Shown here: positions 41,936-50,705 of the stretch, one piece after another | Layout of the letters: each line of letters begins with the position of its first letter | Position numbering within the stretch: position 1 is the first letter of the stretch | Assembly: GCA_942492825.1 (NCBI GenBank) | Contig: OW818635.1 | Coordinates: 1,302,001 to 1,366,000 of the forward strand | Length of the DNA: 64,000 nt | Direction: 5' to 3' | Source: GWE2-51-13 sp942492825 | GTDB taxonomy: Bacteria > Bacillota_I > Bacilli_A > Erysipelotrichales > Erysipelotrichaceae | Notes under the pieces: generated by a model | The model's input: only the letters and a program-made list of their open reading frames with translations | The model's database searches: none | What the model was told of the DNA's origin: nothing | Translations under genes and position numbers: made by a program

Positions 41936-41979
41936 AAACTAACTAATTTCTTTTATAAACACTTATAGCAAATCTAAAA

Positions 41980-42006
41980 TCCGGACATCAACTTAGATGT
42001 CCGAAT
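41980..42006. terminator. Bidirectional terminator after the GH13 gene
   Basis: CGGACATC and GATGTCCG form the stem, followed by AATTTTC and a run of T on the plus strand; it overlaps the stop of the convergent membrane-protein gene. Confidence 0.78.
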
Positions 42007-42494
42007 TTTCTATTTTTTTTCGGTAAATCAAAGACGACATTACGTCGTGAAGCATTGTTTCTTTTAAGTGAGTTATAGCCGACAAACAGCGAGAAAAGGA
42101 TCCATAGATGCATCGCAAGATCGAAAAGATAGGCGATGTCATATCCATAATAGATTTGGTACCACAACATAAACAACGTATCCAGAACATAAAGGATACC
42201 TGCTCTTAACAACCACTTCGGATTGCGAGCTGAGCGTTGCCACGCAACGATAAAGAACAACATTTGCGCTACTACCAAGATCAACCAGATTATCGCGACC
42301 CCGTTTATACCGTAAGTTAAGATTGAAAGACGTACCACGACCGACCCTACCCAAGCGAAATACACGGAGTATGGAAAGTTCGCTCCGGCGACAAACAGAG
42401 ACAAAAACATATTGATGAAGGTCAGAACGATCATGATCAACATCGAGTTTCGAGCGGAAGATTGGATTTTTACAGGTTCAACAAGCTTTTTCAT
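41988..42494 (-). CDS. 4-TM membrane protein, copy A of a tandem pair
   Basis: A 168-residue protein from the ATG at 42494 behind AAAGAGG. Four spans lie at about 19-37, 62-85, 95-112 and 118-140. It shares several blocks with the next gene, for example Ala-Trp-Gln/Lys-Arg-Ser-Ala-Arg/Lys and Ala-Gly-Ile-Leu-Tyr-x-Leu-Asp-Thr-x-Phe-Met-Leu-Trp. The two are therefore tandem paralogues. Family and function not recognised. Confidence 0.7.
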   Translation of the reverse strand: MKKLVEPVKIQSSARNSMLIMIVLTFINMFLSLFVAGANFPYSVYFAWVGSVVVRLSILTYGINGVAIIWLILVVAQMLFFIVAWQRSARNPKWLLRAGILYVLDTLFMLWYQIYYGYDIAYLFDLAMHLWILFSLFVGYNSLKRNNASRRNVVFDLPKKNRKFGHLS

Positions 42495-42561
42495 ACATAC
42501 CTCTTTCGGGATTGCGCCCATTGTATCATCCTTATTGCGATCCAAGAAGTAAAATCGACAC

Positions 42562-42588
42562 AAAAAAGGCATCCTTCACGGATGCCAA
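42562..42588 (-). terminator. Terminator after copy B
   Basis: GGCATCC-GTGAA-GGATGCC on the minus strand, followed by six T, 3 bases after the stop codon. Confidence 0.85.
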
Positions 42589-42591
42589 AGT

Positions 42592-43092
42592 TTATTCGGG
42601 ATGAACTTCCTCGGGTAGCGGCTGGTCGATGATCACAAGCTGATCGAATTCTCTCTGCTTTTTCCCTGCGAACCAACCGTTAAAGAGTGAATATAAAATC
42701 CAGATATGCATCAGATAATCGATGATTTGTGCGGCATCGAAGCCACCGAGACTATAGATCCAAAGCATAAAGGCCGTATCCAATAGATAGAGGATACCCG
42801 CAATCAAGAACCAATTCGTCTTTTTCGCGGAACGTTTCCAAGCAACAAGGAATAATACCAACTCGACGAATGCAGCGAAACCCCAAAGTAGTGCTACCGT
42901 CAACAATGCTTCAGTCATCCATGCCTCATAGGCCACGAAAGATGCGAAATAAGTAAAGAATAATGAGTAAGGGAAGCTTGAGGATGATTTGAAAAGAAGT
43001 AAGAGAATATTTACGACGGTTAAGATTAGTAAGATAATCAATGAGGATCTGGCGGAAGCGATCGCTCTGCGTGGGTCGGTGTTCTTTTTCAT
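42592..43092 (-). CDS. 4-TM membrane protein, copy B of a tandem pair
   Basis: A 166-residue paralogue of the gene at 41988. Spans lie at about 17-35, 43-62, 66-84 and 98-115, with a fifth hydrophobic stretch near 122-140. The C-terminal tail is acidic (Leu-Pro-Glu-Glu-Val-His-Pro-Glu) whereas copy A ends basic. The divergence suggests an old duplication. Confidence 0.7.
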   Translation of the reverse strand: MKKNTDPRRAIASARSSLIILLILTVVNILLLLFKSSSSFPYSLFFTYFASFVAYEAWMTEALLTVALLWGFAAFVELVLFLVAWKRSAKKTNWFLIAGILYLLDTAFMLWIYSLGGFDAAQIIDYLMHIWILYSLFNGWFAGKKQREFDQLVIIDQPLPEEVHPE

Positions 43093-43170
43093 GGATTTTC
43101 CCTCAGTATTGTCATCATTGTATCATCGAACCCTAAAAGGTGTCGACGTCAAATGAACTCAAGCGTCAAC

Positions 43171-43632
43171 TTAATCTTGAATCGAATAGGCATAAATACG
43201 TGATTGTTCACCCCAAGGGTGATATCCAATGCCAAGGTACGTGAAGCCGAATCGTTCGTAATACCCAATATGGTCCGTACAAAGATAGACGTTTTTGAAA
43301 TCGGACGCTTGCGCGTCTTCGATCGCTTTTTGAATCAATGTCTGTCCGAAGTTATTGCCACGACGATCTTCTTCGATAAATAGTGCGCAAATCCATGGAT
43401 AGAGATCCATACGGCTGATGAAGTCGTTAGTAATCAACCCTGCGCATCCGATGATCCGCTCATCCTGCAATAAAAGATACCATTGGGGAAGCGGATTTGA
43501 CGCATTGATCGTATGCGTCAAACAATCGATATAAACGGGCAAGCTCTTTTCGCTTGCCCATTTAGATGAGATGTACTCAATGGCTTGATCAAGAATGCGT
43601 GTGTCTTCGCGTAAAGAAACGACCTTCAGCAC
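43171..43632 (-). CDS. GNAT-family N-acetyltransferase
   Basis: A 153-residue protein. The GTG at 43632, 4 bases after the stop of the upstream GH13 gene, is my preferred start; a TTG at 43659 is possible. The acetyl-CoA loop reads Glu-Asp-Arg-Arg-Gly-Asn-Asn-Phe-Gly-Gln-Thr-Leu (about 87-98), a slightly altered Q/R-x-x-G-x-G/A. Tyr-Tyr-Glu-Arg-Phe-Gly-Phe (near 126-132) is the usual C-terminal element. Substrate unknown. Confidence 0.85.
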   Translation of the reverse strand: MLKVVSLREDTRILDQAIEYISSKWASEKSLPVYIDCLTHTINASNPLPQWYLLLQDERIIGCAGLITNDFISRMDLYPWICALFIEEDRRGNNFGQTLIQKAIEDAQASDFKNVYLCTDHIGYYERFGFTYLGIGYHPWGEQSRIYAYSIQD

Positions 43633-43636
43633 GTGT

Positions 43637-44923
43637 CTACTCGATTCCCTTTTTAACAAAGAAGATCACCGGACGGTCGGACAATGCGATCATACCTTGA
43701 TGAATCTCGATGTTTTTCCCGGTAATCGCATGCGGATAGACACCATCCGGCAAGTCGATCGCCAAAATCCCGGACTCGTTTCCAACATTCAAAAGAACAA
43801 CGAGCGTTTGCTTTGCGTCGGAGTATTCGAAATGTAGAACATCTTGCGGATGAGAAACGATCCTATACCCGGCGTTTCGCGCGAAGATCGGATCTTTCTT
43901 AAGTTTTGCCAACCCACGGATCCAGTCGATCGTCTCACGATCGGTTAAAGACCAATCGACCGGGTCTTTCTCAAAGAGATCGGGAAGATGATCCGTCTTG
44001 GTTTCAATGCCATATTGTAGAAACGCGATGCCTTTGGACATAAAACAGTAGGCGATCCATTGAAGAGCTTTATTATGACCTTGCGTCAAGAAACGAATCC
44101 GTTGGTTATCGTGGTTTTCCACATTTCTGGCCTTCACGTAGTCAACCGGATAGATCCGTTCCTGTTGACGCAAAGCTTGACGATAATTTTCCAGGTCGGA
44201 TGTCTTCTTGAAATATCCGTTAAACGCATCGCGGATATCATAATCATAAAGTGCATCGAAAACTTGGAAACACTCACCATCACTTAGGCATGTGTATCCG
44301 TGATAGCGCAGATAATCCACAAACGACAGATCAACGCTTTCGCCTAAGAGAAATACATCGGGATTCTTCGCTTTCATGGCTGCTTTGGCTTCCAATAGGA
44401 AATCCAAGGGAATCAAACTGGGGACATCGAAGCGAAAGCCATCCAAACCAAGATCAAGCCAATAAAGCAAGGTATCGATCAGATTTTTGCGTAATAAGGG
44501 AACATCGAAGTTCAGATCGGCGATATCGCTCCAGTCTCCGACTTTGTTTTTTAAGTTTCCCTTGTCATCGAAATAGTAAAACTCGGGATGTTCATTCACC
44601 CAAGCGTGATCACGTGAAGTGTGGTGGAATACGATATCCAAGATGATTTTCATGCCATGACGATGCGTTTCGTCGATCAATCGCTTGAAATCTTCCAAGG
44701 TTCCGAGATCTTCCGAAATCCCGCGATAATCGCGGATGGCATACGGACTACCGTAAACTCCTTTTCGAGCTTTGATTCCGATCGGTTGAACCGGCATTAA
44801 ATAGAGGATGTCCGCACCAAGATCTTTGATGCGTCCGACATCCGCTTGGAGTGCCGCAAACGTACCTTGACGGCTGTAGTTACGAACGAATACTTGATAG
44901 ATGAATTGGTTTCTGTAGCTCAT
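43637..44923 (-). CDS. Cytoplasmic GH13 alpha-amylase-type enzyme
   Basis: A 428-residue enzyme with all GH13 regions: region I Asp-Ile-Val-Phe-His-His (96-101), nucleophile Asp166 in Gly-Phe-Arg-Phe-Asp-Val, acid/base Glu195 in Leu-Gly-Glu-Ser-Val-Asp, and Asp272 in Glu-Asn-His-Asp-Asn-Gln. The C-terminal beta domain is short. There is no signal peptide, so it acts on internal glucan or imported maltodextrin. It lies 44 bases after msmK, across a terminator, with a GGAGG site. Confidence 0.92.
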   Translation of the reverse strand: MSYRNQFIYQVFVRNYSRQGTFAALQADVGRIKDLGADILYLMPVQPIGIKARKGVYGSPYAIRDYRGISEDLGTLEDFKRLIDETHRHGMKIILDIVFHHTSRDHAWVNEHPEFYYFDDKGNLKNKVGDWSDIADLNFDVPLLRKNLIDTLLYWLDLGLDGFRFDVPSLIPLDFLLEAKAAMKAKNPDVFLLGESVDLSFVDYLRYHGYTCLSDGECFQVFDALYDYDIRDAFNGYFKKTSDLENYRQALRQQERIYPVDYVKARNVENHDNQRIRFLTQGHNKALQWIAYCFMSKGIAFLQYGIETKTDHLPDLFEKDPVDWSLTDRETIDWIRGLAKLKKDPIFARNAGYRIVSHPQDVLHFEYSDAKQTLVVLLNVGNESGILAIDLPDGVYPHAITGKNIEIHQGMIALSDRPVIFFVKKGIE

Positions 44924-44938
44924 GTGAGTACCTCCGTG

Positions 44939-44960
44939 AAAAAACCCGATCGAGATCGGG
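44939..44960 (-). terminator. msmK terminator
   Basis: CCCGATC-TC-GATCGGG on the minus strand, followed by six T. Confidence 0.82.
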
Positions 44961-44967
44961 TCGCTTT

Positions 44968-46059
44968 TTAGACGATTGCTTTGGTGGTTTCCTTATCGAA
45001 GAAATGTAACTTCGCAACATCCATCGCCAGTTTGATGGTTTCATGGGCTTTGACATCGACACGTGAAGAAACTTTCGCGAGAATCGGTTGATGACCGAAT
45101 TCACCATGTAGGATAAACTCGTGTCCCAATAGTTCCGCAACATCCACGTTAAAATCAAACGGCGAATCCGGGAAAGCTTCCGCGACGATTCCTTCGTAAT
45201 GGATATCTTCAGGACGGATCCCTAAGACAAGGTCTTTACCTTCGTATGCGGAGAGTTGCTGGGTAAACATACCGGGTACCGTGAATGATTTCCCATCCAC
45301 CTCAAAACGCCCTGCACGATACACGCCATGGATGAAGTTCATGGCCGGTGCGCCGATGAAATTCGCGACGAACATGTTGTTGGGATGATTATAGATTTCT
45401 TTCGGAGCTCCGATCTGTTGGATGTAGCCGTCTTTCATGACGACGATACGTGTCGCCATGGTCATGGCTTCCGTCTGGTCATGGGTGACATAGATCGATG
45501 TCGCGTTGAGACGTTCGTGTAGTTTGATAATTTCGGAACGCATTTGAACCCGCAGTTTCGCATCCAAATTGGACAAGGGTTCGTCCATTAAGAAAACCTT
45601 CGCGTTTCGTACGATCGCGCGTCCTAACGCAACGCGTTGGCGCTGTCCGCCGGACAACGCTTTCGGTTTACGATCGAGGTATTTCTCAATCTCGAGAATT
45701 CGAGCGGCTTCCTTAACGCGTTGATCGATTTCCGCTTTGGGCATCTTCTTCAACTTCAATCCAAAAGCCATGTTTTCGTAGACCGTCATATGCGGATACA
45801 AGGCATAGGATTGAAACACCATCGCGATGTCGCGATCTTTCGGCGGAACATTGTTGACCAGTTTGTCTTCAATGTAAAGTTCACCGGAAGAAATGTCTTC
45901 CAACCCTGCGATCATACGTAACGTCGTGGACTTTCCGCATCCGGAAGGTCCGACCAAAACGATGAATTCTCTGTCGTGGATTTCTAAGTTAAAGTCGAAA
46001 ACCGCCTGGACATTGTTCTCATAGATCTTATTGATATTCGTTAGTTTCAAGTTTGCCAT
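44968..46059 (-). CDS. msmK: Sugar ABC transporter ATPase, MsmK/UgpC/MalK type
   Basis: A 363-residue ATPase. Walker A Gly-Pro-Ser-Gly-Cys-Gly-Lys-Ser-Thr (37-45), signature Leu-Ser-Gly-Gly-Gln-Arg-Gln-Arg, Walker B Val-Phe-Leu-Met-Asp-Glu-Pro-Leu-Ser-Asn-Leu-Asp, and the His loop are intact. The C-terminal MalK-type domain (about 235-360) follows. No permease is adjacent. In streptococci one MsmK serves several sugar importers, so it probably powers the MalFG-like pair at 11862-13831. It follows the PucR-type gene. Confidence 0.95.
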   Translation of the reverse strand: MANLKLTNINKIYENNVQAVFDFNLEIHDREFIVLVGPSGCGKSTTLRMIAGLEDISSGELYIEDKLVNNVPPKDRDIAMVFQSYALYPHMTVYENMAFGLKLKKMPKAEIDQRVKEAARILEIEKYLDRKPKALSGGQRQRVALGRAIVRNAKVFLMDEPLSNLDAKLRVQMRSEIIKLHERLNATSIYVTHDQTEAMTMATRIVVMKDGYIQQIGAPKEIYNHPNNMFVANFIGAPAMNFIHGVYRAGRFEVDGKSFTVPGMFTQQLSAYEGKDLVLGIRPEDIHYEGIVAEAFPDSPFDFNVDVAELLGHEFILHGEFGHQPILAKVSSRVDVKAHETIKLAMDVAKLHFFDKETTKAIV

Positions 46060-46078
46060 AGGTTACCTCGCTGATTTC

Positions 46079-46120
46079 ATTATAGTACGTTGCGAGGAAG
46101 TTTGTTGTGCATTGTGCACA
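46079..46120 (-). promoter_or_regulatory. msmK promoter with a palindrome in place of a -35
   Basis: A consensus TATAAT (46079-46084) lacks a good -35. The palindrome TGTGCA-TTG-TGCACA (46106-46120) is centred about 41 bases before the predicted start of transcription, a usual place for an activator. Confidence 0.6.
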
Positions 46121-46123
46121 AAT

Positions 46124-46687
46124 CTATTCGATACTCGATAAGATGTACCATGTTTCCATGAGTTTCCCTTGTTCGTTTTCCCGGATATCCAAGGATGTTT
46201 GACGAATGAATTTGTTTAACCGATATCGAAAGGTATTGCGATGTAGGTACAAATGTTTCGCACTGGCATTGACGTTGCGTCCCGTATCAAGATACATGCG
46301 AGCGGTTTCCATCGCGTCACGGTCGACGTTCTCGAAGATTCGATCCAATCGTCGAATCAAATCAAAGTTATTGAGGCGGCATGAGAGAATGAGTGTTTCA
46401 TGGGCGCCGCTGAGTTTACCGGTCTTGTGTTCCGCTGTAACATCGAGAAAATGACTCATCAATAAATCCGAATCAAACCCGACGATCCCGCATAGCGAAA
46501 TCCCCAAATCATGTTGGATGCTTGGAAACATTAGTTTCAATTGGACTTTCTTGTATTCGTCGAGATCGGCTTTTAAGGTGCGTTCATCGATCCAGCGAAC
46601 TTCATCCGCGACGGCCTGCACCATGCTTTCGACTTCGTGCGGTTTAAAGCGATCGCTGAGAACGCGCAAATAAAGAGTCAGGCTCAT
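46124..46687 (-). CDS. PucR-type helix-turn-helix regulator, short form
   Basis: A 187-residue protein. The C-terminal 60 residues are a PucR/CdaR-type helix-turn-helix: Ala-Arg-Met-Tyr-Leu-Asp-Thr-Gly-Arg-Asn-Val-Asn-Ala-Ser-Ala-Lys-x-Leu, then His-Arg-Asn-Thr-Phe-Arg-Tyr-Arg-Leu-Asn. The N-terminal 120 residues do not match the usual PucR sensor (about 350 residues), so this is a short version. It lies between the alpha-glucosidase and msmK, 5 bases after the former, which suggests control of alpha-glucan use. Confidence 0.85.
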   Translation of the reverse strand: MSLTLYLRVLSDRFKPHEVESMVQAVADEVRWIDERTLKADLDEYKKVQLKLMFPSIQHDLGISLCGIVGFDSDLLMSHFLDVTAEHKTGKLSGAHETLILSCRLNNFDLIRRLDRIFENVDRDAMETARMYLDTGRNVNASAKHLYLHRNTFRYRLNKFIRQTSLDIRENEQGKLMETWYILSSIE

Positions 46688-46692
46688 GTTCT

Positions 46693-48387
46693 CTACCTTT
46701 CAAGGATCAACGCTTGAAAAGGTTGAAGGGTGATCGCTTGGTTTATTTCGGTGGATCCGTAATTATCGTAGTGAACACATTTCGGTGGGTCAGGCAAAAG
46801 GAAATCGATCGATACTCCTCTGAAATTTGCGATGACCCAAACCGTGGTATTCGCATCGCTTCGACGATATGCGAAAACATCTTTATTTTCCGCATCCATT
46901 AACTCGAAATCCCCGTGCACCAATACATTATGGAGATGTCCATGTTTGCGAAGTTGAATCAAGTGTCGATAGGCATTCAATATGGATTTCGGATCCGTCT
47001 CTTGGTTTTTAACATTGATCGTCGGATAATTTCCAACAACTCTTTGAACCGGATTTCCGGTCGTAAATCCCGCATTTGGTGACGTGTCCCATTGCATCGG
47101 TGTCCGGGCATTGTCCCGTGAAGTACGACGCAAATAGGCCAAGACTTGTGACTTGGGTAATCGTGAAGTAAGGTCCGCATAGATGTTCTTTGCCCACACA
47201 TCGTTAAACAACCCGATATCGTCATAGTCGACATTGGTCATCCCGATTTCTTCACCGTTATAGATGAACGGAGTTCCGGGCAGGGTCAATAAAATCGTTC
47301 CTAACATGCTTCCGGATTCTCTGTGGTATCGCTGGGGATCGCCATATTGGCTGATGACACGCGGGTGATCGTGGTTGAGCCAATAGTGGGGAATCCATCC
47401 CTTTTTATCCATACCTTGGATCCAGCGATCAAACGTATGTTTCAAGGTAAATACATTCGTCGCAAGTTCGGATTCTTTTTTCATGGGATCGCCTTGTGCG
47501 CCATTATGCCAAATGTGGTCGAAATTAAACACCATATTGAAGGCACGGGCATGATATCCGGCATAGTTTACCGCGTCCGCGACGTTAGCCCCGCCTCCGA
47601 CTTCGCCGACCGTCAAGCAGTCGTACTTGATCAATACGTTGTCGTGTAATTCATGGAGATAACCGAACAGTTCCTTGCGGTTGGAGAATTTCGACCAATC
47701 CGGTACGACGCCTAACGAGTTGGCTTCTTGAAGGCTATCGGTAAATGTCATATCTTTCGCCAAGTGGGCGATTGCGTCGACACGAAACCCATCTACGCCG
47801 AAATCCAACCACCATTGAGTCATGGCGGCCATCTCGTTGCGAAGATTTTGATTTTCCCAATTCAGGTCGGGCATTTTGTCCGAAAATATCTTCATGTAAT
47901 ATTCATCGGTCATTTCGTCATATTTCCAACACGATCCTTCGAAGAAACTTGCCCAATTAGTCGGTGGGATTCGGTTACCTTGTGGATCAAAGCGCGGTTT
48001 TCGCCAAATGTAATAATCCCGTTTCGGATTATCGGTACTTTTCCGGGATTCGATGAACCAGGGATGTTGGTCCGATGTATGATTGAGTACCAAATCAAGA
48101 ATGACGCGGATGTTTAGTTCGTGCGCCTTTTCAATCAATTCTTTCGCATCGGCTAACGTACCGAATGTTGGATCGATGTCATAAAAATCGCTGACATCAT
48201 ACCCGTTGTCATCCATGGGAGAACGATAAAAAGGGCAAATCCAAAGACAGTCCACGCCAAGACGATGGATATAATCCAACTTTTCAATGATACCGCGTAA
48301 ATCGCCAATCCCGTCCCCGTTCGAATCTTTAAACGAGCGAGGATAGATCTGGTATCCGACCGCATTCTTCCACCATTGTGTCTTCAT
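46693..48387 (-). CDS. Alpha-glucosidase/oligo-1,6-glucosidase family (GH13_31)
   Basis: A 564-residue enzyme of full GH13_31 length. The N-terminal calcium loop Asp-Ser-Asn-Gly-Asp-Gly-Ile-Gly-Asp (21-29), region I Asp-Leu-Val-Leu-Asn-His-Thr (98-104), the Met-Pro-Asp-Leu-Asn-Trp-Glu block (172-178), nucleophile Asp204 (Gly-Phe-Arg-Val-Asp-Ala-Ile-Ala), acid/base Glu262 (Val-Gly-Glu-Val-Gly) and Asn-His-Asp-His-Pro-Arg are in place. After the nucleophile stands Ala; Val there is linked to alpha-1,6 preference, so alpha-1,4 substrates seem more likely. No signal peptide. Confidence 0.93.
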   Translation of the reverse strand: MKTQWWKNAVGYQIYPRSFKDSNGDGIGDLRGIIEKLDYIHRLGVDCLWICPFYRSPMDDNGYDVSDFYDIDPTFGTLADAKELIEKAHELNIRVILDLVLNHTSDQHPWFIESRKSTDNPKRDYYIWRKPRFDPQGNRIPPTNWASFFEGSCWKYDEMTDEYYMKIFSDKMPDLNWENQNLRNEMAAMTQWWLDFGVDGFRVDAIAHLAKDMTFTDSLQEANSLGVVPDWSKFSNRKELFGYLHELHDNVLIKYDCLTVGEVGGGANVADAVNYAGYHARAFNMVFNFDHIWHNGAQGDPMKKESELATNVFTLKHTFDRWIQGMDKKGWIPHYWLNHDHPRVISQYGDPQRYHRESGSMLGTILLTLPGTPFIYNGEEIGMTNVDYDDIGLFNDVWAKNIYADLTSRLPKSQVLAYLRRTSRDNARTPMQWDTSPNAGFTTGNPVQRVVGNYPTINVKNQETDPKSILNAYRHLIQLRKHGHLHNVLVHGDFELMDAENKDVFAYRRSDANTTVWVIANFRGVSIDFLLPDPPKCVHYDNYGSTEINQAITLQPFQALILER

Positions 48388-48400
48388 GATCGACCTCTTG

Positions 48401-50539
48401 TTATTTCGCAGCCACGATTACCATGGTAAAGGGATTGATCGCGACGCTTTGGACCGCATAATCCCGGATACGTCCGGCTTCGTTGGCAAGCAAATCCACA
48501 TATTCAGGGAAACTTTGATAATAGACTTGCGGCGTCGGATTGATATAGACCCAGATCGTCGCATAGGGAGAATCTTTTAGATGGTGGAGCTGATAGACCA
48601 ATACTTTCTCATCTAAGGATGAAAACATGACATGACGGGCGATCTCATCAGTCGAACCAAATCTAAATGCGTTGATTTCTTTACGCAATTGAATCATATC
48701 GCGAGTATAGCGTACGACTTCGTCATAGCGTTCGCGACGTAGCCAATCGATCTGATTGACCGGATCGGTACTGCGATAACTGTTATGATGACCGCTTTTC
48801 GTACGGCAGAATTCTTGTCCGCTATGCAAGAACGGAATTCCTTGGGATACCAAAATCGTCGCGATCATCAGTTTGTGTTTGCGGATCCGAACTTCGCGTT
48901 GGTCTTCCCGGCAACATTCTTTCAGTTTGTCCCAGCTCGTGCTATTGTCATGACACTCGACATAGTTAACCGATTGAAAAGGTTGTTCGAAGAGTTTGAC
49001 TCGGGCGTCATTAAGGACATTGCCGATCATGGCGGAATACATGGCCGGTAGATAGCTGGTATCTCCCGCGCAATATCCGCGTACGGTGATTTCGTTGGGA
49101 TTGGTGCGTCCTTTGACATGTTCGCGGAAGAAATCGTTGAAATGCGCAATCTGTGGCATCGCTGCTTGGTTGCCCATGTTGGCTTTGAGGTTTTCATCCA
49201 ACAAGGTCGGCATATTCCATCCTTCCCCATAAATCATCGCATCGGGTTTAAGTTTACGCGATTGTGCTACGACAGCGTTCATGGTATCCACATCCAATAC
49301 ACCCATCAGATCAAAACGGAATCCGTCGACATCATAGTATTCCATCCAACATTTGCAGGAATCAAGGATAAATTTACGGACCATCAAGCGATTGGAATCC
49401 AGATCGTTATTACAGAAGGAACCATTGGATAAAGCCCCCGAACTTGAGCGTCGGAAATAGTAATAGGGAACGACTTTTTCGAAAGGACTGGCATCCATAT
49501 CGTAGACATGGTTATAGACCACATCCATGTTGACTCGTATGCCATGGTCATGGAAAGACTGGATCATCAACTTCGCTTCTTTGACACGCAAGATCGGTTG
49601 ATCCGGATCGGTTGTGTAGCTTCCTTCTGGCACATTGTACTGCGTCGGATCATATCCCCAATTATAAAAGGCTTGGACATTCAGTTCGTCCACCGTCGCG
49701 AAATCGAACATCGGCATGATTTGGACATGTGTGACGCCCAAGCTTTGAATGTAGTCGATTCCGGTGGAATATCCCGCATCGGTTTTAGTGCCTTTATGCG
49801 TAAAAGCAAGGAATTTCCCTTGGTTAGGAATGTTCCCCTCCAACATCATCGAGTAGTCTCGCACGCTCAATTCGTAAATCACCGCGTCGCACATCGAACG
49901 TAATTCAGGCAACGGAAGGTTTTTCGTAGGAATGTCGATTTTCGTATAGTCGATGACCGCACTCATCCGATTGTTGGCGAAAGAAGAACGCGCGACCGGA
50001 TCGGTCGTTTGATTCCATTTTCCATTGACTAAAACATGGTAAAGATACCCGCATCCATGGAGATTGCGATTGAAACGATGTCGGAAAACACCTTTTTCCG
50101 TCCGTCGCATCTCGCGTACTTCCTTGACGTCATCGACGAATACTTCCACCATGACGCGGTTGGCCGTCGGTGCCCAGAGGGCGAAGTCGGTATGGTTATT
50201 GACAGGATGGACGCCTAAGTCTTCACCCTCATAATAAAATTCAGTATCGAAACGTTGTGATTTCGTGATGAGTGCGAACTGAAGCGTGGTTGCTAAGGCA
50301 TGCTCTTCGATCACTTCATATGTTTCTCCGATAAGGATCGTATCCGGTGCGCCTAACACGTATTTCGTGGATGCGCCATCCGTCAACTCAAAGCCGTGGA
50401 TCGGTAATTTCGTCAATGCTCCCAAACGATCACGCAAATAAAAACTCTCGCTGCGACCTTGGTAGTGTTGGCGGGATAAGTAAACGGTTATGACTTTATA
50501 GTCATCCAAATGAGCTTCGAATCGATCGACGTTTCGCAT
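48401..50539 (-). CDS. Type I pullulanase (glycogen/maltodextrin debranching, GH13_14)
   Basis: A 712-residue debranching enzyme that splits alpha-1,6 links. The hallmark Tyr-Asn-Trp-Gly-Tyr-Asp-Pro is at 292-298. Region I Asp-Val-Val-Tyr-Asn-His (339-344), nucleophile Asp410 (Gly-Phe-Arg-Phe-Asp-Leu), acid/base Glu439 (Tyr-Gly-Glu-Gly-Trp) and Glu-Cys-His-Asp-Asn follow. A CBM48-like domain lies at about 100-200. There is no signal peptide or surface anchor, so it debranches cytoplasmic glycogen. An AGAGGG site precedes the ATG. Confidence 0.95.
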   Translation of the reverse strand: MRNVDRFEAHLDDYKVITVYLSRQHYQGRSESFYLRDRLGALTKLPIHGFELTDGASTKYVLGAPDTILIGETYEVIEEHALATTLQFALITKSQRFDTEFYYEGEDLGVHPVNNHTDFALWAPTANRVMVEVFVDDVKEVREMRRTEKGVFRHRFNRNLHGCGYLYHVLVNGKWNQTTDPVARSSFANNRMSAVIDYTKIDIPTKNLPLPELRSMCDAVIYELSVRDYSMMLEGNIPNQGKFLAFTHKGTKTDAGYSTGIDYIQSLGVTHVQIMPMFDFATVDELNVQAFYNWGYDPTQYNVPEGSYTTDPDQPILRVKEAKLMIQSFHDHGIRVNMDVVYNHVYDMDASPFEKVVPYYYFRRSSSGALSNGSFCNNDLDSNRLMVRKFILDSCKCWMEYYDVDGFRFDLMGVLDVDTMNAVVAQSRKLKPDAMIYGEGWNMPTLLDENLKANMGNQAAMPQIAHFNDFFREHVKGRTNPNEITVRGYCAGDTSYLPAMYSAMIGNVLNDARVKLFEQPFQSVNYVECHDNSTSWDKLKECCREDQREVRIRKHKLMIATILVSQGIPFLHSGQEFCRTKSGHHNSYRSTDPVNQIDWLRRERYDEVVRYTRDMIQLRKEINAFRFGSTDEIARHVMFSSLDEKVLVYQLHHLKDSPYATIWVYINPTPQVYYQSFPEYVDLLANEAGRIRDYAVQSVAINPFTMVIVAAK

Positions 50540-50616
50540 AATGCCCTCTTTTTCGTTTCTATTATATCAATTTATACCCTCTTGTATAGAGAAATCAGAG
50601 CGACAGTTCGCGTCAA

Positions 50617-50628
50617 GGAAACGTTTCC
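50617..50628. promoter_or_regulatory. Palindromic operator upstream of the pullulanase gene
   Basis: GGAAACGTTTCC is a perfect 12-bp palindrome with the CG centre of LacI-family (MalR/CcpA-like) sites. TTGACG, a candidate -35, follows immediately on the minus strand; a TATAAT lies closer to the gene near 50566-50571. Confidence 0.6.
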
Positions 50629-50676
50629 ATGATTTGTTATCCAATCCCGGATTTTCGAGTTTAATTACATTCATTC

Positions 50677-50702
50677 AAAAAAAAGCGGATTGACTCCGCT
50701 TT
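50677..50702 (-). terminator. glgB-glgP operon terminator
   Basis: AAAGCGGA-GTCAA-TCCGCTTT on the minus strand followed by five further T, just after the glgP stop. Confidence 0.88.
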
Positions 50703-50705
50703 AAG

